A stretch of DNA of 36,403 bases, taken from assembly GCA_001796515.1 (NCBI GenBank), contig MGMS01000045.1:1-36403 (forward strand), read 5' to 3'. Positions 8,741 through 15,625 of the stretch are shown in pieces. A model generated the notes under the pieces. The model did not search any database. It was given only the letters and a program-made list of their open reading frames with translations, and was not told the origin of the DNA. This DNA is from Chloroflexi bacterium RBG_13_51_36. GTDB taxonomy: Bacteria; Chloroflexota; Dehalococcoidia; GIF9; AB-539-J10. The number at the start of each line of letters is the position of its first letter. Position 1 is the stretch's first letter. Made by a program: the position numbers and the translations under genes.

Positions 8741-8936
8741 CACTCTCCTTCTTAAGGTTCGACGCGGTGTAACAACACCCCGGACAGACCGATTATTCTG
8801 CTATACTCGCAACCAATAATAATCGCATTCTGGTTTTAAAACAAGTATTCCAATAATTGGATTGATTCAATACTCAACCGCAGTATAGCCCTGTGATTCC
8901 GATTAATCAATACTTTGTACTCGTTCATATGATTAG

Positions 8937-9160
8937 TGGCGCTCCGACAATACGAAATCCTAAATCCGAAGCACGAAACCCCAGAGAATGGGAATGACAA
9001 GTGACAAAGCCCAAATGCCAAATCAAGCCCAAAATCCAAATGACCAAGGCGGGCGGACTTTCATAACCCCCTTTTGTCCCCCTTAACTTAAGAGGGACAT
9101 TCAGGAGGGGATTGCTTCGTCGCCCCGATGCATCGGGACTCCTCGCAACGACGAAAGGAC
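8937..9160. repeat. Intergenic repeat element with nested palindromes
   Basis: The first part is an AAATCC/AAATGCC-rich stretch, followed by GTCCCCCTTA facing TAAGAGGGAC with one mismatch. The end is a nested hairpin: outer arms TTCGTCG (9116-9122) and CGACGAA (9149-9155), inner perfect palindrome CCCGATGCATCGGG (9124-9137). From memory, very similar mosaics recur many times between genes in uncultured Chloroflexota and other environmental genomes. There is no coding content. Confidence 0.6.
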
Positions 9161-9237
9161 AAGGCTCCTCTAAGCGATAAGAGAATGTGTCACCAATCAC
9201 ATGAACGAGTAGCATTCTAATCATAGGCTTGCGGGGT

Positions 9238-9248
9238 ATGGTATAATT
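9238..9248 (+). promoter_or_regulatory. Extended -10 promoter candidate
   Basis: ATGGTATAATT contains a perfect TATAAT (9242-9247) preceded by TG one base before it, the extended -10 form. Its likely transcript starts near 9254 and would give the metallopeptidase a leader of about 370 bases. No good -35 element was found. Confidence 0.4.
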
Positions 9249-9522
9249 GTCCGCAGTACACATTGTTATTCGGTGTACAATTTAAGACTTCTACTGAGGA
9301 GTTGAACAGCCTTGCCCCGGGGCCAGGCTTTATATGTTTTATAACTATCGATACCTGCCGCTAGCCGGCCCGCGGATGTTTTGATAGAATCGGGACCGGC
9401 ATAACTGCTGACAATCTAAATCACACGGTGAACGTCACATATTGTTCAGCAGAATTTGCCCCGGGGGAAGAGAAAGTCCGTAGAGTTCATTGAGTTTATG
9501 ACGAGATGGTGGACAGGGAGTG

Positions 9523-9614
9523 GACTAGAGAGCAGGGACTAGAGAGCAGGGACTAGAGAGCAGGGACTAGAGAGCAGGGACTAGAGAGCAGGGACTAGAG
9601 AGCAGGGACTAGAG
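9523..9614. repeat. 14-bp tandem repeat (6.5 copies)
   Basis: Six perfect copies of GACTAGAGAGCAGG plus eight bases of a seventh, ending 13 bases before the metallopeptidase start. The unit length is not a multiple of three and each unit carries TAG, so every plus-strand frame is closed within three units; the gene cannot start further upstream. Perfect identity implies recent slippage. Confidence 0.95.
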
Positions 9615-9627
9615 AAAGAGGGATTCT

Positions 9628-10440
9628 ATGCAGTCAGTCGAAACATTAACAGATGCAAAACAGAAAGAGTTATTATCACTGAAGATCAGCGAGCTACCTC
9701 TCAAAATCGAAGGCACGCATCTAGAAGGGTTGATTATCGGGCTCTACAAGGAACTGGAGGCAGCTAATATTGTTTTCAGGCCAAACATCTATCTATCCGA
9801 CAGCTGGGGTTGTCCTAATGAAGTCCCTGTGATTGGTATTCCATTCCATCTTGCAGACCCGGCACTTTGTAACCTTTTTGGGCAAATGAGTGGTATTGAA
9901 GCTGAAAACGATGTAACCCTGATGATGGTCCTTCGACACGAAGCAGGGCATGCGTTCAATTATGCATACCGGCTCTATGACGAGCCAGAGTGGAAGACCC
10001 TATTCGGGCAATTTTCGCAGCCGTATCAAGATGACTACCAGGTAGATCCGTCCAGCACCCGGTTTGTTCATCATTTGGCAGGATGCTACGCTCAGAAGCA
10101 TCCTGATGATGACTTTGCTGAAACCTTCGCTGTATGGCTGACGCCTGATTCGCACTGGCAGACGGCCTATACCGGCACACCGGCTTTAGAGAAACTACAG
10201 TATGTCAGAAGGGTAACGGTTGAGTATGGTGACAAGCCGCCGATAGTGACCGGTGGAATGGTAGACATGCCCGTTGAAGAGATAAAGATGACCTTCAGCG
10301 AATGGTATGAGACTGTTTACAAAAACCGCATTAATCAGGACCAATTGACCCAGATTATGCGCCCGGGAATATCAGAGTCGCCCCAGGTGATAACACGGGA
10401 AGCGGCAGTCATAAGTTGCCCAAGCTATTCACCGGCGTAA
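9628..10440 (+). CDS. Putative zincin-type metallopeptidase
   Basis: A 270-residue protein with the zinc-binding motif HEAGH (H104, E105, H108) and a downstream acidic helix DDFAETFAVWL in which E165 is the probable third ligand. This arrangement resembles the family named putative zinc-binding metallopeptidase (Peptidase_Mx, PF15887). There is no signal peptide, so it should act in the cytosol, cleaving or binding peptides. AAGAGGG lies six bases before the ATG, directly after the tandem repeat. The divergent neighbour is an ATP-grasp ligase; as inference the pair may make and process a peptide-like compound. The C-terminal 60 residues are without recognised features. Confidence 0.72.
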   Translation: MQSVETLTDAKQKELLSLKISELPLKIEGTHLEGLIIGLYKELEAANIVFRPNIYLSDSWGCPNEVPVIGIPFHLADPALCNLFGQMSGIEAENDVTLMMVLRHEAGHAFNYAYRLYDEPEWKTLFGQFSQPYQDDYQVDPSSTRFVHHLAGCYAQKHPDDDFAETFAVWLTPDSHWQTAYTGTPALEKLQYVRRVTVEYGDKPPIVTGGMVDMPVEEIKMTFSEWYETVYKNRINQDQLTQIMRPGISESPQVITREAAVISCPSYSPA

Positions 10441-10532
10441 CCAGTCGGCGTAGTTTTCGGCGGCAGCGATTGAATTCCAGGGGCACCATCCTTCTCTTTG
10501 TGAAGGATCAGGCCTGCGCCGGAAAGAGCTTG

Positions 10533-10548
10533 ATCCTCGAAAGAGGAT
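10533..10548. other. Hairpin with GAAA tetraloop
   Basis: ATCCTC and GAGGAT pair perfectly around GAAA, a GNRA tetraloop, 92 bases after the metallopeptidase stop, followed by TGCACTTTTC. It could help end transcription, but the T-tract is short. Confidence 0.35.
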
Positions 10549-10651
10549 TGCACTTTTCTGACGATTGTGCGAAGAAGCGGTATTGACTGCGACCGCCAGT
10601 TGGCTTACTATGGATAAGACAAACAGAGAGAGATGACTGAAGGCTGAAGCC

Positions 10652-10894
10652 ATGGAGACAGAAGAAGAGCTCAATAAGCAACTTGAGGACATCCTGACCA
10701 AAATAGACAAGGCCAAGAGGGAATTGAAGGTCCTGCGAGGACATCCGGCGGAGAGCTCAAAGGGAAAGCTAGGAACCAGTTTCATCGCAGGTAAGGAACG
10801 AATGATTGAGGCGGCGGAAGCCGCAAAGCAATTGGATACACTGAAGCAACGAGAACAGGAGATTCGGGCTAAATTGCACCCAGGCAACCACTGA
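10652..10894 (+). CDS. Small coiled-coil protein, unknown function
   Basis: An 80-residue, highly charged protein. Residues 1-28 and about 49-76 show heptad-like patterns (LNKQLEDILTKIDKAK; AAKQLDTLKQREQEI), with a central turn near HPAESSKGKLG, so it looks like a helical hairpin. There is no signal peptide and no cysteine. The ribosome-binding site is weak. I do not recognise a family. It is not obviously linked to its neighbours. Codon pattern and helix periodicity suggest that it is real. Confidence 0.55.
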   Translation: METEEELNKQLEDILTKIDKAKRELKVLRGHPAESSKGKLGTSFIAGKERMIEAAEAAKQLDTLKQREQEIRAKLHPGNH

Positions 10895-11112
10895 CCTTGT
10901 GCATGTCAGGGCAAAAACTTGTGCTGTTACTCCTCCCCGGTTTTGTTCAATGGTATATGCCATCTGAATTCCGGGGACATCATACCAATCAGACCTACCG
11001 CAAATCAGGTATTGTTTCCCCGGAAGACCACCGCCGCACTCCAGTATTGTTCAATATAGCGTCTTGTGACTTGCCAACCCGGTGGCATATCTGGGACGCC
11101 GCACAAGAGCCA
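10895..11112. other. Intergenic stretch with dispersed repeat copy
   Basis: About 220 bases up to the HD-GYP promoter. It contains one copy of the 65-bp dispersed repeat and no convincing gene. Confidence 0.5.
10966..11030. repeat. Dispersed 65-bp repeat, copy A
   Basis: Begins GAATTCCGGGGACA. It aligns without gaps to 16825-16889, with about 47 of 65 bases identical by hand. Both copies are intergenic. This looks like an old miniature mobile element or repetitive extragenic unit. Confidence 0.55.
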
Positions 11113-11140
11113 TTGACTATTTCTGAACCAGCGATATAAT
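11113..11140 (+). promoter_or_regulatory. Strong sigma70 promoter for PAS/HD-GYP gene
   Basis: TTGACT (11113-11118), a 16-base spacer and a perfect TATAAT (11135-11140). Transcription would start near 11147 and give a leader of about 190 bases before the HD-GYP protein. Confidence 0.65.
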
Positions 11141-11176
11141 AGTTAATGTAGAAACGTTTTCAATGAGAGATAGTGA

Positions 11177-11326
11177 ATGAAGACTAACGTCAAGGTGAAT
11201 GGTGGGGCGTGTGCCTTAAGACGTTGCAGCGGTTCGCAGGATACTCAGTGGGGCATATGCGGATGGGTGAACTCCGCTCAGTGTTCCTGCCGGCGGGCCA
11301 CCGACGTTAGTATAAAGTATGGATAA
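11177..11326 (+). CDS. Possible 49-residue Cys-rich leader protein
   Basis: ATG AAG ACT opens a 49-codon frame that ends 10 bases before the first ATG of the HD-GYP gene. It encodes five cysteines (C12, C17, C28, C36, C38) and no hydrophobic segment. The ribosome-binding site is poor (GAGAGATAGTGA). It overlaps almost exactly the candidate structured RNA, so it may be only a by-product of that structure. Confidence 0.25.
   Translation: MKTNVKVNGGACALRRCSGSQDTQWGICGWVNSAQCSCRRATDVSIKYG
11183..11311 (+). ncRNA. Structured leader, candidate cis-regulatory RNA
   Basis: Nine-base arms ACTAACGTC (11183-11191) and GACGTTAGT (11303-11311) are perfectly complementary and enclose about 110 bases. A second helix GGTGG/CCACC (11201-11205/11298-11302) stacks on the 3' arm. 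Inside are GCAGGA/TCCTGC (11236-11241/11285-11290) and GCGGA/TCCGC (11259-11263/11273-11277). It lies between a strong promoter and the HD-GYP gene. It does not match the c-di-GMP, cobalamin or SAM riboswitch signatures that I know. The alternative reading is a 49-codon gene over the same bases. Confidence 0.4.
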
Positions 11327-11339
11327 GTGAGGGTACATG

Positions 11340-12581
11340 ATGGCCAAATTAGATAGAAAAGCGCAAGATAAGGGTGCGGGACCGGGCAGAGACGTAACCG
11401 ACCGGCAAGTGGGTCTGGAAGAGGCGGCGACCGAATTGTTGAGGTCAAAACGGAAGCGCGGGCGAGCGGGAAGGGCAGCTTTTGACAGTGAGGAGCGCTA
11501 CCGTCTAATAACTGAGCGCGCCGCAGACGCCATGTGGACGGTGGATATGGACATGCGGCCCACATACATCAGTCCCTCTATAACGCCCCTTCTGGGCTAC
11601 AGTGTTCAGGAAGCAATGGCGAAGTCCATGCAAGAAATCTTCACTGCTGCTTCATTCAAGCTGGCAACGAAGCTTCTGAAAGAGGAGATCGGCAGAGAAA
11701 GCAGGGGACAGAAGGACCTCGCCCGGGCGCGGACGTTAGAGGTGGAATTGATTCGTAAGGACGGCTCATTAGTCCCAGTGGAGGTTAAGTATACCTTCCT
11801 GCATGACGCCCAGGCACGGCCTGTCGAGATTCTGGCGATAGCGCGCGATATCAGCGAGCGAAAAAAGGCGCAGGAGGAAGCCAGACAAAGCATTGAGAAG
11901 CTAATAAGGGCTATGGAGCACGCTATACAGGCCATGACCATCGTGGTCGAGATGAGAGACCCCCATACCGCAGGTCATCAGCAGCGGGCAACTCAGCTTG
12001 CCTGCGCCATAGCGAGAGAGATTGGCCTTTCTGAAGAGCAGATTAGTGGACTCCGTCTGGCTGGACTGATTCATGATATCGGCAAAGTCCGTGTACCTGC
12101 TGAAATCCTCATGAATCCCGATGGGTTGTCTGAGCCCGAATTCATGATGATTAAAGCACACCCACGACTCGGCTACGAAATATTGAAGACCATAGACTTT
12201 CCCTGGCCGGTTGCCCAGATAGTGCTTCAACACCACGAAAGGATGGACGGTTCCGGATATCCCTCGGGCCTATCAGGTGAAGACATCGTCATGGAGGCGA
12301 GGATACTGGCCGTAGCTGATGTTGTCGATGCCATGGCTTCTCACCGGCCTTACCGGCCAGCTCTAGGCATGAGCAAGGCGTTAGACGAAATATCACAAAA
12401 CAGGGGCGTGTTGTATGACTCCAGGGTAGTGGACGCGTGTCTGACGCTCTTCAGAGACAAAAACTTTGACTTCGAGCCGCATACAAAGGTAGGAACTTCG
12501 CTTGATAAGATATACCACGGCGGACTGCAGTCACGGCCCGTGGTCTCTCAATCCGGCCAGCAGAGTCAGGCAAGCCTGTGA
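11340..12581 (+). CDS. PAS / HD-GYP signalling phosphodiesterase
   Basis: A protein of about 413 residues. The N-terminal 45 residues are charged and probably disordered; a PAS domain covers about 48-175 (RYRLITERAADAMWTVD to ARDISERKKA); a short coiled linker leads to an HD-GYP domain at about 207-375 with HD (IHDIGK), the HE of HHERMDG and GYP (DGSGYPSG) motifs. HD-GYP enzymes hydrolyse cyclic di-GMP to GMP, and some act on other cyclic dinucleotides. The PAS domain should sense a ligand or redox state in the cytosol. Two adjacent ATGs exist; the second is six bases from the GTGAGGG site and is preferred. It has its own promoter and long leader. Confidence 0.9.
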   Translation: MAKLDRKAQDKGAGPGRDVTDRQVGLEEAATELLRSKRKRGRAGRAAFDSEERYRLITERAADAMWTVDMDMRPTYISPSITPLLGYSVQEAMAKSMQEIFTAASFKLATKLLKEEIGRESRGQKDLARARTLEVELIRKDGSLVPVEVKYTFLHDAQARPVEILAIARDISERKKAQEEARQSIEKLIRAMEHAIQAMTIVVEMRDPHTAGHQQRATQLACAIAREIGLSEEQISGLRLAGLIHDIGKVRVPAEILMNPDGLSEPEFMMIKAHPRLGYEILKTIDFPWPVAQIVLQHHERMDGSGYPSGLSGEDIVMEARILAVADVVDAMASHRPYRPALGMSKALDEISQNRGVLYDSRVVDACLTLFRDKNFDFEPHTKVGTSLDKIYHGGLQSRPVVSQSGQQSQASL

Positions 12582-12755
12582 GTATAGAACGAATCAGAGA
12601 CTGGCAACGGGATGCCTATAGATGAACTACCAGCGAGCAACTTCCGGGCATTATTAACCTCATCATACATTTGCCTGTTTTGTTACTTCCGGCGTAACGA
12701 TGCGTGAATTTGAAATTTGCCTGCCGATGGGCTAACCTACAACTGGTAAGAATAT

Positions 12756-13589
12756 ATGGACATTCCTTTCTCAAGATGGCACCCGGCAATCGAAAGGCGT
12801 AGGTCACGCAGGCATTTCGATTCAAATCTACCCATACCGCCAGAGACCCTGGCAACTCTTGACAGGGTCTGTAACCAGTTCGCTCCGTTTCCCCATGCTC
12901 GCTCACGTCTTGTAACTGAATCGGCAGAGAGCGTTTTCAAAGGCGTTGTAGGCAGCTACGGCAAGGTAAAGGGCGCCCCGGCGTTCATTGCTTTTATTGG
13001 AGACATGGATGACCCGTTTGTCCAGGAGGAGGTCGGCTACACGGGTGAGGGAATCATCCTCGAGGCGACAGCTTTGGGATTGAATACGTGTTGGGTCGCC
13101 GGCTTTTTCAGACGGGAGACCGTGGCCTCTCTCATAGACGTCAGCGATAAAGAACAGGTACTGGCCGTAACTCCAGTGGGCTATGCGCAACAGTCCGAGT
13201 CATGGGAAGAGAAGTTGATGAGCCGCTTTGGCCGGTCGCACAATCGTCTGCCGCTTTCCAAGCTGGTTAGAGGCCTGCCAGGGGAAAAATGGCCCGATTG
13301 GGTAAACGTATCTCTTGAAGCTGCCAGGCTCGCTCCTTCTGCTGGGAATCGTCAACCGTGGGGCTTCGAGGTACAGGAAGATGGTATCACAGTTTTCGTA
13401 AGGACCGGCGGCCCGGAGTTCAATGTCTCTAAACGTCTGGATTGTGGTATTGTGATGCTGCATCTGGAGGTAGCTGCTGCAGACTGTGGCCGTAGGGGGC
13501 AATGGGAATTCCTACCATCTCCACAGGTAGGCAAATTCAAGATGTATTCCCAAAGTGTTCTTTCGGCGTTGACACAGTGGGGTAGGTAA
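12756..13589 (+). CDS. Putative TM1586-type nitroreductase
   Basis: A 277-residue protein of the 'putative TM nitroreductase' family (PF14512), in which two nitroreductase-like halves lie in one chain. The N-terminal RRSRRHFD and the central motif GEGIILEATALGLNTCWVAGFF are typical of the flavin-binding nitroreductase fold; the second half has ARLAPSAGNRQPWGFEV. Members are FMN proteins that reduce unknown substrates, probably with NAD(P)H. C-terminal Gly/Trp (TQWGR) is compatible with full length. The upstream ribosome-binding site is weak. There is no operon partner, although redox genes follow at 13.8 kb. Confidence 0.82.
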   Translation: MDIPFSRWHPAIERRRSRRHFDSNLPIPPETLATLDRVCNQFAPFPHARSRLVTESAESVFKGVVGSYGKVKGAPAFIAFIGDMDDPFVQEEVGYTGEGIILEATALGLNTCWVAGFFRRETVASLIDVSDKEQVLAVTPVGYAQQSESWEEKLMSRFGRSHNRLPLSKLVRGLPGEKWPDWVNVSLEAARLAPSAGNRQPWGFEVQEDGITVFVRTGGPEFNVSKRLDCGIVMLHLEVAAADCGRRGQWEFLPSPQVGKFKMYSQSVLSALTQWGR

Positions 13590-13757
13590 AGAAAGCCTGT
13601 TTTGCCACCTCGTTACAGAATACAGCGTTTTGTTTAGGTCGGGCAACAATTGCTCAGCTTGTTAAGGCGGACAGCAAGTTTCCTTCTAATTGATGGGTTT
13701 TGAGGTAGGAAAGGACGGTATTCGATACGGTCGTTTCATTATTGGTGCAGTAAACGC

Positions 13758-13779
13758 TATAATACTCAGTATTCCTGAG
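13758..13779 (+). promoter_or_regulatory. -10 element and overlapping inverted repeats
   Basis: TATAAT at 13758-13763 is followed at the expected start site by AATAC-TCA-GTATT (13761-13773) and CTCAG-TATTC-CTGAG (13765-13779). This is a plausible operator for the glutaredoxin/FTR operon. The -35 match is weak (TTTCAT). Confidence 0.4.
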
Positions 13780-13801
13780 CAAAAAGAGGAGATACACACA
13801 G

Positions 13802-14083
13802 ATGGCTGTAGTTCATATCCCAGGGAAGAAATCCCATCACATCATACTATACGCTCTCAGTACGTGTGGCTGGTGTCAGAAGACCAAGAAGCTGCTGGAT
13901 GATTTAGGGGTGGAGTACAACTACGAGTATGTTGACCTTCTTCAGGGTGGTGAAAGGGAAAGAGCGATCAAGGAAGTATCATCCTGGAATCCCAGCTGTA
14001 ACTTTCCCACCATGGTTATAGACAATAAGAAATGTATCGTTGGCTATCAGGAGGATGAAATCAGGGAGGCACTACAGAAGTGA
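13802..14083 (+). CDS. Glutaredoxin-like thiol-disulfide protein
   Basis: A 93-residue thioredoxin-fold protein with the redox motif CGWC (C22, C25) after the first strand (IILYALST) and the cis-proline at P69 (NFPTMV). It lacks the typical glutathione-binding residues, so it belongs among NrdH/glutaredoxin-like proteins that can take electrons from other reductases. A GAGGAGA site lies about eight bases before the ATG. The stop overlaps the next start (GTGA), so it is translationally coupled to the ferredoxin-disulfide-reductase gene that follows. Its likely role is to pass electrons from that reductase to cytosolic disulfide targets. C66 beside the cis-Pro loop is an extra cysteine. Confidence 0.88.
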   Translation: MAVVHIPGKKSHHIILYALSTCGWCQKTKKLLDDLGVEYNYEYVDLLQGGERERAIKEVSSWNPSCNFPTMVIDNKKCIVGYQEDEIREALQK

Positions 14084-14586
14084 ATGAACAGGAAGTAGCT
14101 ATAGCTGAAATCGATAGGCTGCATGAAAGACTGTTCAGGGAAGCCGAGGGCGCCGGCTATCATCTTAATCCCGATGTGGAGTTCGCAAAGGGGCTGATAA
14201 AGAGCCTAATCATAAATGAACGGAGATACGGCTATTGGGCCTGCCCGTGCCGTCTTGCTGCAGGAAAGAAACAGGATGATAGGGATATTATCTGCCCGTG
14301 TGATTATCGAGATCCTGATCTAAGTGAGTATGACGCCTGTTACTGCGCCCTGTACGTCTCGGATGCTCTGCGGAAAGGGGAGAAGAAGGCAGGCAGCATA
14401 CCGGAGAGGAGGCCTCCGCCAGCGGAGAGAAAAAGAGAAACCAGGAAAGAAGGCAAAGGACCGACCGGACTTGCGCTGCCGGTGTGGCGCTGCAAGGTTT
14501 GCGGCTACCTTTGTGCCAGGGAAGAACCGCCTGAAGTCTGCCCCATATGTAAGGCAAAGAAAGACCGCTTTGAGCGTTTCATGTAG
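14080..14586 (+). CDS. FTR catalytic chain fused to rubredoxin domain
   Basis: A 168-residue protein. Residues 1-95 form the ferredoxin:thioredoxin reductase beta chain with all six iron-sulfur/redox cysteines in CPC (55-57), CPC (72-74) and CYC (87-89). A charged linker (100-133) joins a rubredoxin-like domain with CKVC (138-141) and CPIC (154-157). In chloroplasts FTR reduces thioredoxin using ferredoxin; the Methanosarcina ferredoxin:disulfide reductase has this same fused form. No variable alpha chain is present, as in non-photosynthetic microbes. The start is GTG, overlapping the glutaredoxin stop by four bases, and that glutaredoxin is the probable substrate. It should use reduced ferredoxin in an anaerobic cytosol. 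Confidence 0.9.
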   Translation: MNEQEVAIAEIDRLHERLFREAEGAGYHLNPDVEFAKGLIKSLIINERRYGYWACPCRLAAGKKQDDRDIICPCDYRDPDLSEYDACYCALYVSDALRKGEKKAGSIPERRPPPAERKRETRKEGKGPTGLALPVWRCKVCGYLCAREEPPEVCPICKAKKDRFERFM

Positions 14587-14624
14587 CCGAAAGGTAAAAG
14601 GTGAGGTATAACAACGCGGCAACT

Positions 14625-14659
14625 TGTTGGGTAACAATCGCGCGTATTGTTACCCAACA
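14625..14659 (+). terminator. Perfect 14-bp hairpin after the FTR gene
   Basis: TGTTGGGTAACAAT (14625-14638) and ATTGTTACCCAACA (14646-14659) are perfectly complementary around a seven-base loop, followed by TTTCTG. It lies 38 bases after the stop. It probably ends the glutaredoxin/FTR transcript, though the T-tract is short; a protein-binding palindrome is the alternative. Confidence 0.5.
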
Positions 14660-14884
14660 TTTCTGACAAAGATGCGATCCCCATACTTTGAATGCAACTC
14701 ATCTTGTTACTTAGCATTGCCGCGGTATACCAACTACAACATTCTTCTTTCCAAAGATGTCATAACTCTTGACTTTTCCGATGTTGATTTTATGACTACT
14801 GAATACACGTTCTTGTACGATAGTACCGCCACATTCCACATCTAGCATACACGTAGGTGTGAAGTCAGCAGGGTAAGGCCATCG

Positions 14885-15436
14885 ATGAAAGGTGATGCCG
14901 TTCTAAGGGAAATTGAAAAACTATCAAAGAGGACATTCCTGCCCATCCTCGGACCAGAAAAGGGAAAGCACCTGGTCGGTACTGTCAAGAGGTTCAACGT
15001 GAAGAATGTTTTGGAGATTGGCACGCTGATTGGATATTCGGCAATTCTCATAGCCTTGAACCTTCCTCAAGAAGGTAGGATTGTCACCATAGAAATGGAT
15101 CCAGAGTCGGCAAGGCGGGCGGAGAAAAACATTCAGAGAGCTGGCTTGGCTGACAAGATTGAAGTGCATATTGGTAATGCACTTGCCCTGATACCCCGTA
15201 TGAACGGTAACTTCGAGATGGTCTTCCTTGACGCCGCCAAGGATGAATACCTGGAGTATCTCAAGCTTTCTGAAAACAAGTTACGGAGAGGTGGCGTGGT
15301 CTTTGCCGACAACGTCAAAACGCCTACTCACGAAATGCGGGACTACCTGAACTATGTGAGGAACTCAGGCAGATACAGGAGCGACTACGTCGATATGGTA
15401 TTTGACGGAGTGGAGATCAGCACGAAGCTGTTCTAG
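14885..15436 (+). CDS. O-methyltransferase (class I, COMT-like)
   Basis: A 183-residue SAM-dependent O-methyltransferase (Methyltransf_3/24 family). Seen are motif I VLEIGTLIGYSAI (about 39-51), the acidic strand end VTIEMDP, and the metal-binding and catalytic VFLDAAKDEY with FADNV further on. This family usually methylates catechol-like hydroxyls in a divalent-metal-dependent reaction; some act on tRNA or small phenolics. It is shorter than the 210-220 usual for the family because it lacks most of the N-terminal cap. TAAGG lies seven bases upstream. It is monocistronic and is followed by a clear hairpin. Confidence 0.88.
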   Translation: MKGDAVLREIEKLSKRTFLPILGPEKGKHLVGTVKRFNVKNVLEIGTLIGYSAILIALNLPQEGRIVTIEMDPESARRAEKNIQRAGLADKIEVHIGNALALIPRMNGNFEMVFLDAAKDEYLEYLKLSENKLRRGGVVFADNVKTPTHEMRDYLNYVRNSGRYRSDYVDMVFDGVEISTKLF

Positions 15437-15455
15437 TTCTGGAATTCCCGCGCCC

Positions 15456-15489
15456 TTTCCCAATCGTGTGTCCGGCCGCGATTGGGAAA
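15456..15489 (+). terminator. Hairpin after O-methyltransferase
   Basis: TTTCCCAATCG (15456-15466) and CGATTGGGAAA (15479-15489) pair perfectly with a 12-base loop, starting 20 bases after the stop. A second hairpin, AAAATGTAA/TTACATTTT (15487-15495/15504-15512), shares three bases with it. Confidence 0.55.
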
Positions 15490-15625
15490 ATGTAATGGTT
15501 TTGTTACATTTTGTCATCCAGTGTTATGACTATTCCAGTGACGCTGGCTTAGAATAAGGATGGATGTGTAAGACTGGGGCGTTGAGGCGGGTAGTTGGCT
15601 TGTTAGCAGAGGAGGTTACAGAGCC

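Larger units (their letters stand above)
8721..9522. other. Repeat-rich intergenic region
   Basis: About 800 bases between divergent ATP-grasp and metallopeptidase genes. 8937-9160 is an intergenic repeat element. Downstream of the candidate promoter at 9238-9248 lies a leader with GTACAC/GTGTAC (9256-9261/9273-9278) and two copies of TTGCCCCGGGG (9312-9322, 9456-9466). Frames that read through it are low-complexity translations of repeats and not genes. Confidence 0.6.

Noticed and set aside
8836-9263. Two minus-strand reading frames of 67 and 112 codons
   Set aside because: They translate a repetitive intergenic element (GFRISDLGF-like text) and have no ribosome-binding site.
9523-9614. 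CRISPR array
   Set aside because: The repeats are directly adjacent with no spacers, and no cas genes are near.
10908-11139. 80-codon plus-strand frame as a gene
   Set aside because: It overlaps the dispersed repeat and the HD-GYP promoter and has no recognisable motif.
11183-11311. Integron attC-like site (arms around AAC/GTT cores)
   Set aside because: Length and arms are suggestive, but the cores do not fit RYYYAAC/GTTRRRY and a nine-base bulge is too large. There is no integrase or cassette array.
11147-11336. Known c-di-GMP or cobalamin riboswitch
   Set aside because: The conserved GEMM blocks and the cobalamin GCCACTG box are absent, despite a vague GGTGAACTCC similarity.
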